A stretch of DNA of 64,000 nucleotides from Psychrobacter cibarius (lineage in GTDB: Bacteria; Pseudomonadota; Gammaproteobacteria; Pseudomonadales; Moraxellaceae): NCBI GenBank assembly GCA_030686115.1, contig CP131612.1, positions 1,922,001-1,986,000 of the forward strand. Direction: 5' to 3'. The notes under the pieces are model-generated. The model saw only the letters and a program-made list of their open reading frames with translations, was not told the origin of the DNA and searched no databases. Positions within the stretch are counted from its first letter, which is position 1, and each line of letters opens with the position of its first letter. A program made the position numbers and the translations under genes. Positions 9,748 through 19,951 of the stretch are shown piece by piece.

Positions 9748-11760
9748 TTACTGGTCTTGACCTTTCAATATCAAACGTTCAGCAGGCAGATAAGCTTTTT
9801 GTTTGCTATATAGATAATTCAGCATCTGCTCACGTATCTCACAGGCCAGTGTCCATGCTTCTATGGGACCTACCGCTGAAACAGCGCCGCGCAGGTGAAT
9901 AATGTTGGCAGTCACCTCAACGACAAACATTTCAGGCTCAGTTTTGTTGTCCCAAAGCTTATTGTCTTTAACCGCCGATATAAATTGCTGGCGAATGGCA
10001 TCAATATCTGCACCATAATCTACATATAAAAACACAGGACAGGTCTGATGTACCTCGGTATGTGACCAGTTTTCTACCATTTCGGTGATCAGTTCGCGCA
10101 TCGGCACGATCAATCGACGTTCATCCCATGTTTTGAGTACCGCATACGTATAACGCAGGTCTTCAACGGTACTAAAATTGCCATCCATTATCACACTGTC
10201 GCCAATCCGTACCGGCTGGGTCACTGCCACCTGTACCCCAGCAATGATGTTACCCAGTATCGGCTGCGCGGCAATTCCGATGACCACGCCTGCGATACCA
10301 GCCGAGGTCAATAGCGTTTTGCCAAGGCCTTCCATGTTGGCAAATTCACTGAGACCAATCCAAATACTGCCCAAAATCATGACAAAAATAAAGACGCGGC
10401 GAAATATCGATACATAAGTACGGCGACGGCGCTCTTTATCAAAGTGCTCTTCAGCCAGATTTTCAATTTGTAGGCTTTGATAGCGATTAGCAAAAAAGTT
10501 AATAACACGAATGCCAAGCCATAAGGTGCTAAATACTAGCCCAATCCAGATAAGCGGACGAGTCGATGAAGCTACTGCATCCAAATAAGGAAAACCGCCT
10601 GACACCAAAGTAAAGACGAGCAAAAAACTGATGGTAAAAGTCAACGGCACGGTCAGCTTATTAACCAAATCTGCCACGCCATTAGTACTAACAACATAAT
10701 TACTATATTTCTCATCATCGATATAACGGCTGATTATTTTTTCCGTGCCTTTACTGAGTAACCACCCTACTCCCATGGTCACTAAGAAAAACAATGCTAA
10801 TGCCAAAAACTCCCATAGTGCAATACTAAAAATCTTAAGTTTTAACCATCCAGGTAAATAACGCTCAAATTCCGCTGGATGATATTGCTCATAGAGATTG
10901 TCGATATTATCAACTGTCTGTGCAGAAAATACCCAAATAGGCGCAGCCTCACCAACCCGTACTCGTTGCAAATAAATGGGGACACGGCGCTCACGATAGT
11001 CAATATAGCCTAGCTGAATCGAACGTCTAGGAATGCCCATAATACTACTGGTATTGCCAAGCGGCGGCTCGATTAAACCATCTGGGCGATCTGGCAGATC
11101 ATCAAAAACGTAAAGCTCTTTTTCCGTTAACAAAAAATCCAACCGTTTTGATAACTCGAGCGCGTGGTTACGCTGAATTTTCTGATCGATTAAATTCATG
11201 TTAAGTGCATAAGCAGCCAAGTCGTATTGTTGCTTCATGACCGCTGACTGAAAAAACTCTAAAGTCGCCAGTGGCGTGGTCAAATTTGGCAGCTCAGACA
11301 ACGGCGGTAAGCCTACATTGAGCTTGTCTAGCAAATAATAACTTTCATTGTATTCACCCGTCAGTCCAGAATCGCCCTGCAAATTACCCGCTTGCTCTAC
11401 TGCATTGCGCTCGGTAGGATCAAATATTTCTTCTGCAACGCCAGAGATGCTGAGGCTTTCGTCTTTAATTGTATTGATTTTTTGAGTGGCATATTCAGCC
11501 AGATTATCGGGCTTGCTGACTGAATTCGATGACGAGCTAGACTGCTCATCCGCAGCTTGTTCGCTATCGCTTTGCCTATCACTAGTGCTTGCGGCATTAG
11601 CGGGTGCAAACACAGCACTCATGCTGACTATAAAAAAAACCAATAGTAATGACAAGGTACTGGCGCGCACATTCCAACGCTGGGGGTTAGCATAGTGGTC
11701 ACTGTCGGTATCAATTGCTATACAATGACCGCCAACAATGCTTTTTTTGAGAATATTCAT
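9748..11760 (-). CDS. Mechanosensitive ion channel, MscS family (large form)
   Basis: This 670-residue protein is much longer than E. coli MscS (about 286). Residues 33-56 form a signal or anchor segment (LSLLLVFFIVSMSAVFAPANA), followed by a roughly 250-residue extracytoplasmic domain rich in Ser, Asp and Glu at its start. Then come at least four hydrophobic spans and the MscS core: the pore helix GIAGVVIGIAAQPILGNIIAG, then the beta domain with VRIGDSVIMDGNFSTVEDL and the C-terminal cytoplasmic alpha/beta part. The DPVRIGD-type strand and the Gly/Ala-rich pore helix are diagnostic. Channels of this family release solutes on hypo-osmotic shock; the long outer domain suggests a YbdG/MscM-type or specialised member. 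The start at 11760 has only a weak ribosome site. Confidence 0.85.
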   Translation of the reverse strand: MNILKKSIVGGHCIAIDTDSDHYANPQRWNVRASTLSLLLVFFIVSMSAVFAPANAASTSDRQSDSEQAADEQSSSSSNSVSKPDNLAEYATQKINTIKDESLSISGVAEEIFDPTERNAVEQAGNLQGDSGLTGEYNESYYLLDKLNVGLPPLSELPNLTTPLATLEFFQSAVMKQQYDLAAYALNMNLIDQKIQRNHALELSKRLDFLLTEKELYVFDDLPDRPDGLIEPPLGNTSSIMGIPRRSIQLGYIDYRERRVPIYLQRVRVGEAAPIWVFSAQTVDNIDNLYEQYHPAEFERYLPGWLKLKIFSIALWEFLALALFFLVTMGVGWLLSKGTEKIISRYIDDEKYSNYVVSTNGVADLVNKLTVPLTFTISFLLVFTLVSGGFPYLDAVASSTRPLIWIGLVFSTLWLGIRVINFFANRYQSLQIENLAEEHFDKERRRRTYVSIFRRVFIFVMILGSIWIGLSEFANMEGLGKTLLTSAGIAGVVIGIAAQPILGNIIAGVQVAVTQPVRIGDSVIMDGNFSTVEDLRYTYAVLKTWDERRLIVPMRELITEMVENWSHTEVHQTCPVFLYVDYGADIDAIRQQFISAVKDNKLWDNKTEPEMFVVEVTANIIHLRGAVSAVGPIEAWTLACEIREQMLNYLYSKQKAYLPAERLILKGQDQ

Positions 11761-11930
11761 ATTTTAAAAGCCATTAATTCACTTGATGTTTGCATCTCTT
11801 GAAGTTTGCCTACAAAGCTTGTTCTTACATATATTACATAGCCAATTTAGCTTCATCTTTCTTGTTTGACTGCAATTTATCTTGTTTTTAGCACCATTTT
11901 TAGAATGATGATATACCCTAGTTTAGCCTA

Positions 11931-11962
11931 TAAAAAAAGCCAGCTCAAAGCTGACTTAGTTT
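11931..11962 (-). terminator. Intrinsic terminator downstream of cysS
   Basis: On the minus strand AGTCAGC and GCTGGCT pair (one G-T) around a five-base loop, followed by seven T. Confidence 0.75.
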
Positions 11963-11999
11963 ATGACTATCTATATGAGTGTTCTGTAACATGATTGCC

Positions 12000-13460
12000 T
12001 TAAGCGCGGCGCCATGTTGTGCCAGCACGGCTGTCTTCAAGCTCAATACCAGCATCTTTTAGTTGCTCACGTATCTCATCAGCACGCGCAAAGTTTTTGT
12101 TGGTTTTGGCGTCCGCACGCTCAATAATTAAACCATCGATAGTGTCATCGGTTAAACCATCATCCGCCTTGTCACCAATCACTGCTTGCAAAAACTGTTG
12201 AACTGGCTGCTGTAAAATATTGAGTACCTGTGCCAACGTTTTGAGCTGCTCTGCTAATTGCCATGCGGTGTCTACGTCTTCGGCTTTAATAGCTTTATTA
12301 ATATCACGCGCCAGCCCAAACAATACACTAATCGCCGTTGAACTATTAAAGTCATCGTTCATGGCTTTGATGAAATCTTGTCCAGCACTGCTGCTATAAG
12401 CATCATTTATCAGCGTATCATTGACGACGAGCGCCCGCCCTTTTTGTTGTTCGGCCAATTTTAACGCATTATATAATCTGCTTAGGCTATTATGTGCTTC
12501 ATCCAATGCGTTATCAGAAAAATTGACTTGGCTGCGATAATGGCTTGATAATAAGAAAAAGCGCACCGTTTCAGGTAAATATTTTGCCATCACGTCACGA
12601 ATGGTAAAAAAGTTACCCAACGACTTGGACATTTTTTCGCCATCGACATTAATGAAACCGACATGCATCCAGTTACGCGCGTATTCACAGCCAGTCGCTG
12701 CTTCAGACTGCGCTATCTCGTTTTCGTGATGCGGAAATTGCAAGTCATGACCACCGCCATGAATATCAAAGGTGCTACCTAAGCACTTAGTCGACATCGC
12801 TGAGCATTCGATATGCCAACCTGGACGCCCTTGACCCCATGGTGACGCCCATTGTGGCTCATTAGGTTTTGCCGCCTTCCATAAGACAAAATCAAACGGA
12901 TTGCGCTTATCATTTTCGACATCGACACGTGAACCTGCTTGCATCTCATCGAGATTACGCTTAGACAATTTACCATAATCTGCAAAATTATCGACGGCAT
13001 AGTAGACATCACCATTGTCGCCTGCGTACGCATAATTACCTGTGACCAAGGTCTCAATCATTTGCTGCATATCATCGATATGATCCGTCGCGCGCGGCTC
13101 AGCGTCTGGCATCTCGCAGCCAAGAGCGGTTGCATCCTCGTGCATGGCTTCAATAAAACGCTGCGTTAACGTACCAATCTCTTCGCCGTTTTCGGTGGCA
13201 CGAGCGATGATCTTGTCATCAATATCGGTGATATTGCGCACATAATTAACGTCATAGCCTAACTGAGCCAACCAGCGCACTACCATGTCAAAACCAACCA
13301 TCACCCGCGCATGCCCAATATGACAATAATCATAAACGGTCATACCGCACACATACATGCCTACTTGCCCTGATTTGAGTGGTACAAACTGACGTTTTCC
13401 GCCAGTCAGTGAGTCATGAATAGCAAGCTGAGACATCGCATCGGCAAGTGGTGTGGTCAT
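12000..13460 (-). CDS. cysS: Cysteinyl-tRNA synthetase
   Basis: This 486-residue class I synthetase charges tRNA-Cys. The Rossmann-fold signature HIGH is at residues 47-50 and the KMSKSLGN loop lies near residue 273. Zinc ligands are Cys38 in [11 protein letters not shown], the cysteine of HIECSAMS, and the histidine/glutamate cluster [13 protein letters not shown]. The C-terminal DALR-type anticodon helical bundle ends with [12 protein letters not shown], as in proteobacterial enzymes. It is a normal full-length gene with no operon partner; a terminator follows. A ribosome site AAAGG lies upstream of the ATG, slightly distant. Confidence 0.97.
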   Translation of the reverse strand: MTTPLADAMSQLAIHDSLTGGKRQFVPLKSGQVGMYVCGMTVYDYCHIGHARVMVGFDMVVRWLAQLGYDVNYVRNITDIDDKIIARATENGEEIGTLTQRFIEAMHEDATALGCEMPDAEPRATDHIDDMQQMIETLVTGNYAYAGDNGDVYYAVDNFADYGKLSKRNLDEMQAGSRVDVENDKRNPFDFVLWKAAKPNEPQWASPWGQGRPGWHIECSAMSTKCLGSTFDIHGGGHDLQFPHHENEIAQSEAATGCEYARNWMHVGFINVDGEKMSKSLGNFFTIRDVMAKYLPETVRFFLLSSHYRSQVNFSDNALDEAHNSLSRLYNALKLAEQQKGRALVVNDTLINDAYSSSAGQDFIKAMNDDFNSSTAISVLFGLARDINKAIKAEDVDTAWQLAEQLKTLAQVLNILQQPVQQFLQAVIGDKADDGLTDDTIDGLIIERADAKTNKNFARADEIREQLKDAGIELEDSRAGTTWRRA

Positions 13461-13677
13461 GGTTAAAAAGCCTTTTAATATAAATAAAATAGATAAAATA
13501 AAAACAAAAATATAATCAATGTTTGGATATTAAACAGCACTGACTATGGTCGTTATAACTGTAAAAACAACGGCAACATAAAACCTAACCCATTATCTTA
13601 GCGAAAACAGCCATAAAATACTACAATGAGCCCGCAACTAACATCATTCAATCATAAAAACTGTTAAGGATTTAGAT

Positions 13678-14274
13678 ATGGGCAATCGTTTAAGCAAAAT
13701 ATATACGCGTACTGGAGATGACGGTAGCACTGGCATGGCAGACGGCAGCCGCGTCAGCAAAGCAGACAATCTATTTAGCGTAATGGGTGATATCGACGAG
13801 CTTAACTCACACATTGGTCTGGTACGTGCTCAGTTACAGCATAATAAAGGGCAATCTATAGAGAAAGAGTTTTCTCAAGCGTTAGTCATCATTCAGCATT
13901 TATTGTTTAATATCGGTGGTGAGCTGGCTATGCCAGAATATGAAGGCGTCAATGCCACTCACATTACATGGTTAGAACAGCAAATTGATTCGATGAATAC
14001 GACCTTGCCGCCGCTAAAAGATTTTATCTTGCCCACAGGTTCGGTATTGGTCAGCCAACTGCACGTTGCGCGTACAGTCTGTCGCCGTGCTGAGCGCCAA
14101 GCAGTGCTATTACAGCAAGAGCGTCCACAAGCGATTCGCAGTACGGCCGTGAGCTTTATCAATCGCTTATCGGATTGGTTGTTTGTCGCTGCTCGCTTTT
14201 GTACAGATCCCAACAAAGTCTCTGAAGTCTTATGGGACAGTCAGGTATTACAAAAATTCGCTGATAAAAAATAA
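13678..14274 (+). CDS. ATP:cob(I)alamin adenosyltransferase, PduO type
   Basis: This 198-residue all-helical enzyme transfers the adenosyl group of ATP to cob(I)alamin to make coenzyme B12. The ATP-binding N-terminus reads KIYTRTGDDGSTGMADGSR, and the later signature is MGDIDELNSHIGLVRAQL. The C-terminal part has the RTVCRRAERQAV helix with the conserved arginines and the FINRLSDWLFVAARF helix. These are hallmarks of the PduO/MMAB family, not CobA/BtuR. AAGGA lies before the ATG. No B12-dependent enzyme or other cobalamin gene is nearby, so the role is probably salvage of imported corrinoids (inference). Confidence 0.93.
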   Translation: MGNRLSKIYTRTGDDGSTGMADGSRVSKADNLFSVMGDIDELNSHIGLVRAQLQHNKGQSIEKEFSQALVIIQHLLFNIGGELAMPEYEGVNATHITWLEQQIDSMNTTLPPLKDFILPTGSVLVSQLHVARTVCRRAERQAVLLQQERPQAIRSTAVSFINRLSDWLFVAARFCTDPNKVSEVLWDSQVLQKFADKK

Positions 14275-14332
14275 TTACGCAGGACTACTTTAGTGGACTA
14301 AAACGCTAAAAGCAAACCCTAGAATAAAATAT

Positions 14333-14369
14333 AAAAAAGCCCGCAACCTTAACACTGCGGGCTTTTTAT
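14333..14369. terminator. Bidirectional intrinsic terminator
   Basis: AAAAAAGCCCGCA and TGCGGGCTTTTT pair around a short loop, between the converging adenosyltransferase and lipoprotein genes. Confidence 0.88.
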
Positions 14370-14430
14370 TGACTAATCGATACTATTCAGTAACGACAAT
14401 ATGGTTCGAAAACAGCTTAAATCTTACTAA

Positions 14431-15366
14431 TTAGTAAGTAGCGCTGTCATCTTCAATAATGACCATATCGATACTTTCATCTTTAGGTACTGATTTCGGT
14501 ACAGCTGGTGTGGCTGGAGTTTTGACCTCAGGAGTGGCTGACGCGCTGCTATCCGTATTACTACTGCTTGGATTATTAATAGTCGGCGGCGTGGCAGGCT
14601 GAGTAGGACGAATCGGCTCAACTGGCTTGACTACTTGAGGCTGACGAACGGGTGCTGACTGACTGTCATCGTTTTGTGCTGCACGGCGCTCTGCGCTAAG
14701 TTGGGCGCGCTGCTCATCCATCGCTGATTTAAATACAGAACCTGCCATCACATCGGCGACCACAGTAATCAATGCTGGCTGCCCAGCAATACGTGTGCGT
14801 ACTTGACCGCCTTGAGTACCAACGACATAGGTAAAGGCATCATCAACCAACATGTTGTTATTGATACGGATGTTATTTTGCGCTAAGCGTGATTGTAGGC
14901 TCGGTAGATTGTTGGCTGCTTGTACTTGACTGGCTTGATACAAATCTTCGCTTGGTAACGTCATGCTCACGCTTGCCTGACAAGTCGTCATACCATTGTC
15001 ATTGGCTGCTTGTAATACTGCTGCATTTTGTACATCAATCACAATGCCGTTGGTTTTATTAGTGATAGCGCCGCTAGCGAGACTGATCTCTGCATCATTT
15101 GCGTAGTTGACAGCCAGCGTTTGTGCTTGTTGATTAAGCGTGTTTTTCAGAGCCGTTTTGAGACGATCTTGTACCATTGGGTCATCACAGCTCACCGCAG
15201 TAGCTGCGGTGTTTTCAGTAGACGCAGACTCTTGCTCTGTGAGCTCTGCCGTCTCGGTGGTATCTTCCTTCTCTGAGCGATCACAGCCAGCAAGCGCTAA
15301 ACCACATACCATGCCAATACCAGCCACTTTATACCACTTGCTCACGTTTTTATTTGCTACGCTCAT
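14431..15366 (-). CDS. Putative lipoprotein of unknown function
   Basis: This 311-residue protein has a basic N-terminus (MSVANKNVSKWYKV), a hydrophobic stretch and the lipobox LALAGC, so lipidation at Cys28 is expected. The mature part begins with an acidic Thr/Glu-rich linker (about residues 30-58). A globular region of roughly 170 residues follows, with two cysteines (VSCDDP and TTCQAS) that could form a disulfide. The last 100 residues are Pro/Thr/Ser-rich and end in an acidic tail (MVIIEDDSATY). I do not recognise a named domain. GGGAG precedes the ATG at good spacing. The Pro-rich tail suggests a peptidoglycan- or envelope-spanning linker (inference). Confidence 0.8.
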   Translation of the reverse strand: MSVANKNVSKWYKVAGIGMVCGLALAGCDRSEKEDTTETAELTEQESASTENTAATAVSCDDPMVQDRLKTALKNTLNQQAQTLAVNYANDAEISLASGAITNKTNGIVIDVQNAAVLQAANDNGMTTCQASVSMTLPSEDLYQASQVQAANNLPSLQSRLAQNNIRINNNMLVDDAFTYVVGTQGGQVRTRIAGQPALITVVADVMAGSVFKSAMDEQRAQLSAERRAAQNDDSQSAPVRQPQVVKPVEPIRPTQPATPPTINNPSSSNTDSSASATPEVKTPATPAVPKSVPKDESIDMVIIEDDSATY

Positions 15367-15804
15367 ATTTCTTTTGCTCCCAATTTACTAATACGTACCG
15401 CCACTGATGGACAGTGTTTGATGTTCAAACCGCAACCCTAGCTGCCCTAGGTTTGAAAACCAGATTATTATACGGTGTTTAAATAAAATGTTCATTAGTG
15501 TAGCCCATGGATATACAAATAACGCCCCTCATTATAGGTAAAACCTGTACTTAGTTGCAAAAACATAACAAATACATACTTATGAATTCGCTATAAATAC
15601 GCTTTTAGACTACCGCGATCAACTAAGGTCTGTTGAATGCTTGATAGACATTAAACATATTCTAAGATTTCGCTCAGCTCATATCTATAAAGTTTTTGGA
15701 TAAAAAGAACCACATAGTAATATTGCTCTACTAAGCAAATTTTATTAGACGCTGTTGTTTTAGCACTATATGATTGCGCGTATCACTAACCAACCATATA
15801 AATT
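15367..15804. other. 438-bp AT-rich intergenic stretch between divergent genes
   Basis: The stretch should hold promoters for the lipoprotein gene (leftward) and the phosphodiesterase gene (rightward). The palindrome CTAGCTGCCCTAG lies near 15438-15450. No gene or recognised operator was seen. Confidence 0.4.
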
Positions 15805-16533
15805 ATGATAAATTTCGAAAACACGCTTTTATTGGGTCATCGCGGTGCGCGTGGCGAAGCATTAGAAAATACCTTTTCAGGCTTTGAGTACGCTCAACGT
15901 CTCAACACTCAGGGTCTAGCAGGAGTTGAGTTTGATGTACAACTGAGCGCGGATGGTCATTTAATCGTGTTTCATGATGACACGCTGCAACGCATGTGTG
16001 GTCAGCAAGCACGTGTTGATCAGTTGAATCTTACTGAGATTCAACGCCATTCGCAGTTTGGTCATCAGATTATGACATTAGGGCAGGTAGCACCGTTGCT
16101 AAAGGGCTTTACTAATATTGAACTGGAGATTAAAACGCATGACCGTACTGATTATGCTAAATTGGTAAAAGCATTGACACGCAACCTTATCGATAGCCCA
16201 CTTGCCAAACTACCCATTGTGCTGACCAGCTTTGATGTAGAGCTACATGTTCGCTTGCAACGTCATCCATTACTAAAGCCTATCTCTCGCGGCTTGCTCA
16301 TTCGCACACCTGAAGTCTTAATGACTGCACCGAATACCGCCTTGCAACTTGGCTGTATTCAATTAGGTATCCACTATCCGCTGATTAGTCGAGCAGTCAT
16401 TGAACATAGCCACCGTTATGGCTTGCCAGTGAGTGCGTGGACGGTCAATGATATTGACACGATTAAACAGCTGATCGCATGGCAAGCTGACGTCATCATC
16501 ACTGATTATCCAAGTCATTTACTGCTGGGTTAA
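15805..16533 (+). CDS. Glycerophosphodiester phosphodiesterase (GDPD/UgpQ-like)
   Basis: This 242-residue TIM-barrel hydrolase releases sn-glycerol-3-phosphate and an alcohol from glycerophosphodiesters. The family signature begins LLGHRGARGEALENT, with the general acid/base His12, and continues GVEFDVQLSADGHLIVFHDDTL with the metal ligands Glu and Asp and the second catalytic His. The C-terminal strand VSAWTVNDIDTIKQLIAW and the end VDVIITDYP-like segment (ADVIITDYPSHLL) are also typical. There is no signal peptide, so it is cytosolic like UgpQ. It is a stand-alone gene. The start lacks an obvious ribosome site. Confidence 0.93.
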   Translation: MINFENTLLLGHRGARGEALENTFSGFEYAQRLNTQGLAGVEFDVQLSADGHLIVFHDDTLQRMCGQQARVDQLNLTEIQRHSQFGHQIMTLGQVAPLLKGFTNIELEIKTHDRTDYAKLVKALTRNLIDSPLAKLPIVLTSFDVELHVRLQRHPLLKPISRGLLIRTPEVLMTAPNTALQLGCIQLGIHYPLISRAVIEHSHRYGLPVSAWTVNDIDTIKQLIAWQADVIITDYPSHLLLG

Positions 16534-16757
16534 TAAGCATCGCCTTTATTTGATTTATTTAAAATCATCTACATATCTACGGTGTTACTTACACTTCTCC
16601 TCAATGCCTGATAAGTCATCCATTATTTTCGTCAATACATTCCATAATCGATACAAGTTATTGTTATTTAGCAATATTTTTACAGTGTATAACTGTTCAC
16701 TTTATTGATTTTTTAAGGTATCATATAGGCTTAAATTAATACCGCTAGGGATATTAT

Positions 16758-18161
16758 ATGATTGCAAAAAAAGCACTTGGCTTACCGCTTAAAGGCTTAC
16801 GTTTCGCTATCAAATCTGGTGATACGCTTATCAAAGCCGCCAGCACTCAAGCCACACGTTTTAAGACACGTTTTGACGAGAGTAAAACTGCAAGCTCGCT
16901 TAATGAGCAGCCTGTTGCCAAACGCAACTACGCTCATGTTGCGGGAGAGCAAGATGTCTCTACTAAAGAAGACAGCATTGATATGCGCGAGTTTGAGTTT
17001 ACAAAAGCGCCGATCAACTGGATTCCAGCGACTATCTTGGTAGCCACACCTATTGCTGCTGCGATCATTACACCATGGTATTTGTTTACTCATGATGTTA
17101 GCGCGCCAGTTTGGGGCGTATTTGGTGCCTTTATGGTATGGACAGGCATTAGTATTACCGCGGGTTATCATCGCCTGCTATCGCATCGTGCTTATAAAGC
17201 GCATCCAATCGTCAAAAACTTTTTATTGCTAGGTTCTACCTTTGCCGTACAAGGTTCAGCGTTTGATTGGGTTTCTGGTCACCGTACGCATCATCGTCAT
17301 GTCGATGACCGCTTAGAAGACCCGTACTCAGCAAAGCGTGGCTTTTTCTTTAGTCATATGGGCTGGATGCTACGCAATTATCCTAGCGGTAAATTTGACT
17401 ATAAAAATATCCCTGACCTAACCAAAGATAGAACGCTGCAAATTCAGCATAAATATTACGGTTTATGGGTTGCGGCATTGAACATCGGTGTGGTCGCTGC
17501 GATCGGTTGGTTATTGGGTGATGTTTGGGGTACTTTGGTCATCGTAGGCTTACTACGTCTGGTACTGACGCATCACTTTACCTTCTTTATTAATTCGCTA
17601 TGTCATATGTTTGGCACGCGTCCTTATACGGATACCAATACTGCCCGTGATAACTTCTTCTTAGCTATCTTTACGTGGGGTGAGGGTTACCATAACTACC
17701 ATCACTTCTTCCAATACGACTATCGTAACGGGGTAAAATGGTGGCAGTATGATCCTACTAAATGGTTGATTTCTGGCCTATCGAAGCTGGGCTTAACCAG
17801 TGAGCTACGTACCGTTGATGACACCACTATCAAGCATGCAGAAGTACAAATGCAATTTAAAGCGGCTCAGCAGCAGATTGATACGGCAGCAGTGGGCGGT
17901 CTTGATCTTCCTCATGCCATGAAAAGCTTCCAAGATCGTATTAAGTTTGAATATGATGCCTTTATGCAGACTGTTGAAGAATGGCAGGCACTCAAAGCCA
18001 AAACGATTGAGCTGAAAAAGACAGAATATGCCGATCGCTTGCATGAAGTGGAAGATGAGCTAAAGCACGACTATGCTAAGATTGAACAAAAAATTCTTGA
18101 GCATAATAGCAATTTAAAAACCGCGTTTCGCTCGATTGGTATCAGTAAAAAAGCGGCATAA
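16758..18161 (+). CDS. Membrane fatty-acid desaturase (acyl delta-9 type)
   Basis: This 467-residue integral-membrane di-iron enzyme inserts a cis double bond into saturated acyl chains. The three histidine boxes are present in order: HRLLSH (near residue 139), HRTHHRH (near 175) and HNYHH (near 315). Hydrophobic pairs flank them (WIPATILVATPIAAAIITPW and ALNIGVVAAIGWLLG). Compared with a core desaturase of about 300-330 residues it has a basic N-terminal extension of about 75 residues and a charged helical C-terminus of about 100 residues, predicted coiled coil (EEWQALKAKTIELKKTEY onwards). Such enzymes keep membranes fluid at low temperature, which fits a cold-adapted genus. Electron donors are not encoded nearby. 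Confidence 0.93.
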   Translation: MIAKKALGLPLKGLRFAIKSGDTLIKAASTQATRFKTRFDESKTASSLNEQPVAKRNYAHVAGEQDVSTKEDSIDMREFEFTKAPINWIPATILVATPIAAAIITPWYLFTHDVSAPVWGVFGAFMVWTGISITAGYHRLLSHRAYKAHPIVKNFLLLGSTFAVQGSAFDWVSGHRTHHRHVDDRLEDPYSAKRGFFFSHMGWMLRNYPSGKFDYKNIPDLTKDRTLQIQHKYYGLWVAALNIGVVAAIGWLLGDVWGTLVIVGLLRLVLTHHFTFFINSLCHMFGTRPYTDTNTARDNFFLAIFTWGEGYHNYHHFFQYDYRNGVKWWQYDPTKWLISGLSKLGLTSELRTVDDTTIKHAEVQMQFKAAQQQIDTAAVGGLDLPHAMKSFQDRIKFEYDAFMQTVEEWQALKAKTIELKKTEYADRLHEVEDELKHDYAKIEQKILEHNSNLKTAFRSIGISKKAA

Positions 18162-18484
18162 TCGCTGATTATTAAACTGTATTTTATTACCTTTGTGATG
18201 AACGATAATTGTAAAGCTTCTCCTTCCCTCTATCTGTAGCAGATAGAGGGATTTTTTTGCTCATCCTTTATAGATCGTGTCGAACATTGATTTATAAAAA
18301 TAAAAAGGACAAGTGGAAGCAATATCTTTGTTTGATAGGCTAAATGCATTCAATATTACTCATGGTTTTTGGGTGCGCTATTACAAGAGATGGACAGAGT
18401 GAAACGATGTAATATCAAGGCTATGCTATAGTGCTTTTATCTCCGCTACACTTTACTTATACTTCAAAAGCAGGAACGGCTTGT
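18162..18484. other. Intergenic stretch between desaturase and selO
   Basis: Apart from the terminator at 18225-18258, no gene is seen. The in-frame GTG at 18431 was rejected as the selO start. Confidence 0.45.
18225..18258 (+). terminator. Intrinsic terminator of the desaturase gene
   Basis: CCCTCTATCT and AGATAGAGGG form a perfect 10-bp stem with a GTAGC loop, followed by ATTTTTTT. Confidence 0.92.
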
Positions 18485-19951
18485 ATGCGCTATCAAAATA
18501 TCTATGTCAATCTAGACACTCGCCTTTATCATGAGCAACCGCCGACGCCGCTGGACAATCCACGTGCTGGACACTTCAACATGCAAGTTGCGCAGCAGTT
18601 AGGCTGGACAGATGATGAAGATTTAATGACACATTGGGTAGAGATACTTGGTGGCCAATACGTGCCAGCGGATTTTAAGCCATTGTCCATGGTTTATGCG
18701 GGTCACCAATTTGGGCAATGGGCAGGTCAATTGGGTGATGGGCGCGGCTTGCTGATGGCACAAGTGCTCGATAACAATAATCAATTGCAAGACTTGCACC
18801 TTAAGGGCATTGGTCTGACGCCTTACTCGCGGATGGGTGATGGGCGTGCTGTCTTGCGCAGCACTATTCGCGAGTATTTATGTGGTCATGCCCTTACACA
18901 ATTGGGTATTCCCTCCTCTAATGCTTTGGGATTTGTTGTCTCCGACACGAGGGTGCGCCGTGAGCGCATGGAAGCAGGTGCGGCATTGATGCGCGTGGCT
19001 GATAGTCACATTCGTTTGGGTCATATCGAGTGGATTGCCAGCTTTGCTCCTGATTTGCTCGCTGAGTTCACTGATTATATGATCGACACTTATTATCCAG
19101 AGTGCCGTGATAGTGACGCTCCCATACTGACATTTTTAACCACGGTGGTTGAGCGAACCGCACGAATGATCGCTGACTGGCAACTGATTGGCTTTGCGCA
19201 TGGCGTGATGAATACTGACAACCTCTCTATCACTGGTAGCACCTTAGACTTTGGTCCATTTGGTTTTATGGAGCGCTTCAACCCTGCTTGGATCAACAAC
19301 CACTCTGATCATACTGGTCGCTACGCTTATCAGAATCAACCTGCTATTGGTCACTGGAATCTCAATGCTTGGCTGCCACATTTTATGCGCTTAGAGGGCG
19401 TAACGCGTGAGGCGTTAGCGGACTGTCTAGCGCCTTATGAGGCTACCTTTATGCAGCATTATCAGCAAGGATTGTGCCGTAGACTTGGGCTGCCGCATGC
19501 AAAAGAGAGTCTAACCTTGGCTTTCGAATGGCTAACCTTGTTAGAAGACAACTTGCTGGACTATACCAATAGCTTCCGTGCGCTACTCGGTTTGGTCGCG
19601 CCGAATGAGCACCATTATGAAGAGCACCTATTGTCAATCATGACGAATGAGCTTAGCGATGATGCCCAGCAAGTCTGGCAAGATTGGTCGACTCGTTATG
19701 TGGCTCAAATACAACAGCTGCCACTTGAGCAAGTTATCGATGATATGACAGCCAACAATCCTGTTTATGTACTGCGTAATAGTATGGCGCAGCGTGCCAT
19801 TACGGCAGCAGAACAAGGACAGTTCGAAGAAGTGAGTCGAGTATTCGATTTACTGGCTAACCCTTATCAGGTACAAGCCATCGCTACCCTTCTCGACACA
19901 ATGCCGCCTACCCCACATGCGCCGCAAATGCCGATTAGTTGCTCGTCTTAA
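18485..19951 (+). CDS. selO: Protein adenylyltransferase SelO (YdiU)
   Basis: This 488-residue pseudokinase-fold enzyme transfers AMP to Ser, Thr or Tyr of target proteins. The sequence has the family pattern MVYAGHQFGQWAGQLGDGRG, then LHLKGIGLTPYSRMGDGRAVLRST, with the lysine and arginines that bind the flipped ATP. The catalytic region GFAHGVMNTDNLSITG is followed by the DFG equivalent LDFGPFGFME. The C-terminus ends in CSS, the bacterial form of the motif where animal SelO has selenocysteine. The start is ATG 18485 with AGGAA eight bases upstream; the longer frame from a GTG at 18431 adds 18 unsupported residues. SelO is linked in other bacteria to oxidative stress through glutathionylation enzymes. 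Confidence 0.95.
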   Translation: MRYQNIYVNLDTRLYHEQPPTPLDNPRAGHFNMQVAQQLGWTDDEDLMTHWVEILGGQYVPADFKPLSMVYAGHQFGQWAGQLGDGRGLLMAQVLDNNNQLQDLHLKGIGLTPYSRMGDGRAVLRSTIREYLCGHALTQLGIPSSNALGFVVSDTRVRRERMEAGAALMRVADSHIRLGHIEWIASFAPDLLAEFTDYMIDTYYPECRDSDAPILTFLTTVVERTARMIADWQLIGFAHGVMNTDNLSITGSTLDFGPFGFMERFNPAWINNHSDHTGRYAYQNQPAIGHWNLNAWLPHFMRLEGVTREALADCLAPYEATFMQHYQQGLCRRLGLPHAKESLTLAFEWLTLLEDNLLDYTNSFRALLGLVAPNEHHYEEHLLSIMTNELSDDAQQVWQDWSTRYVAQIQQLPLEQVIDDMTANNPVYVLRNSMAQRAITAAEQGQFEEVSRVFDLLANPYQVQAIATLLDTMPPTPHAPQMPISCSS

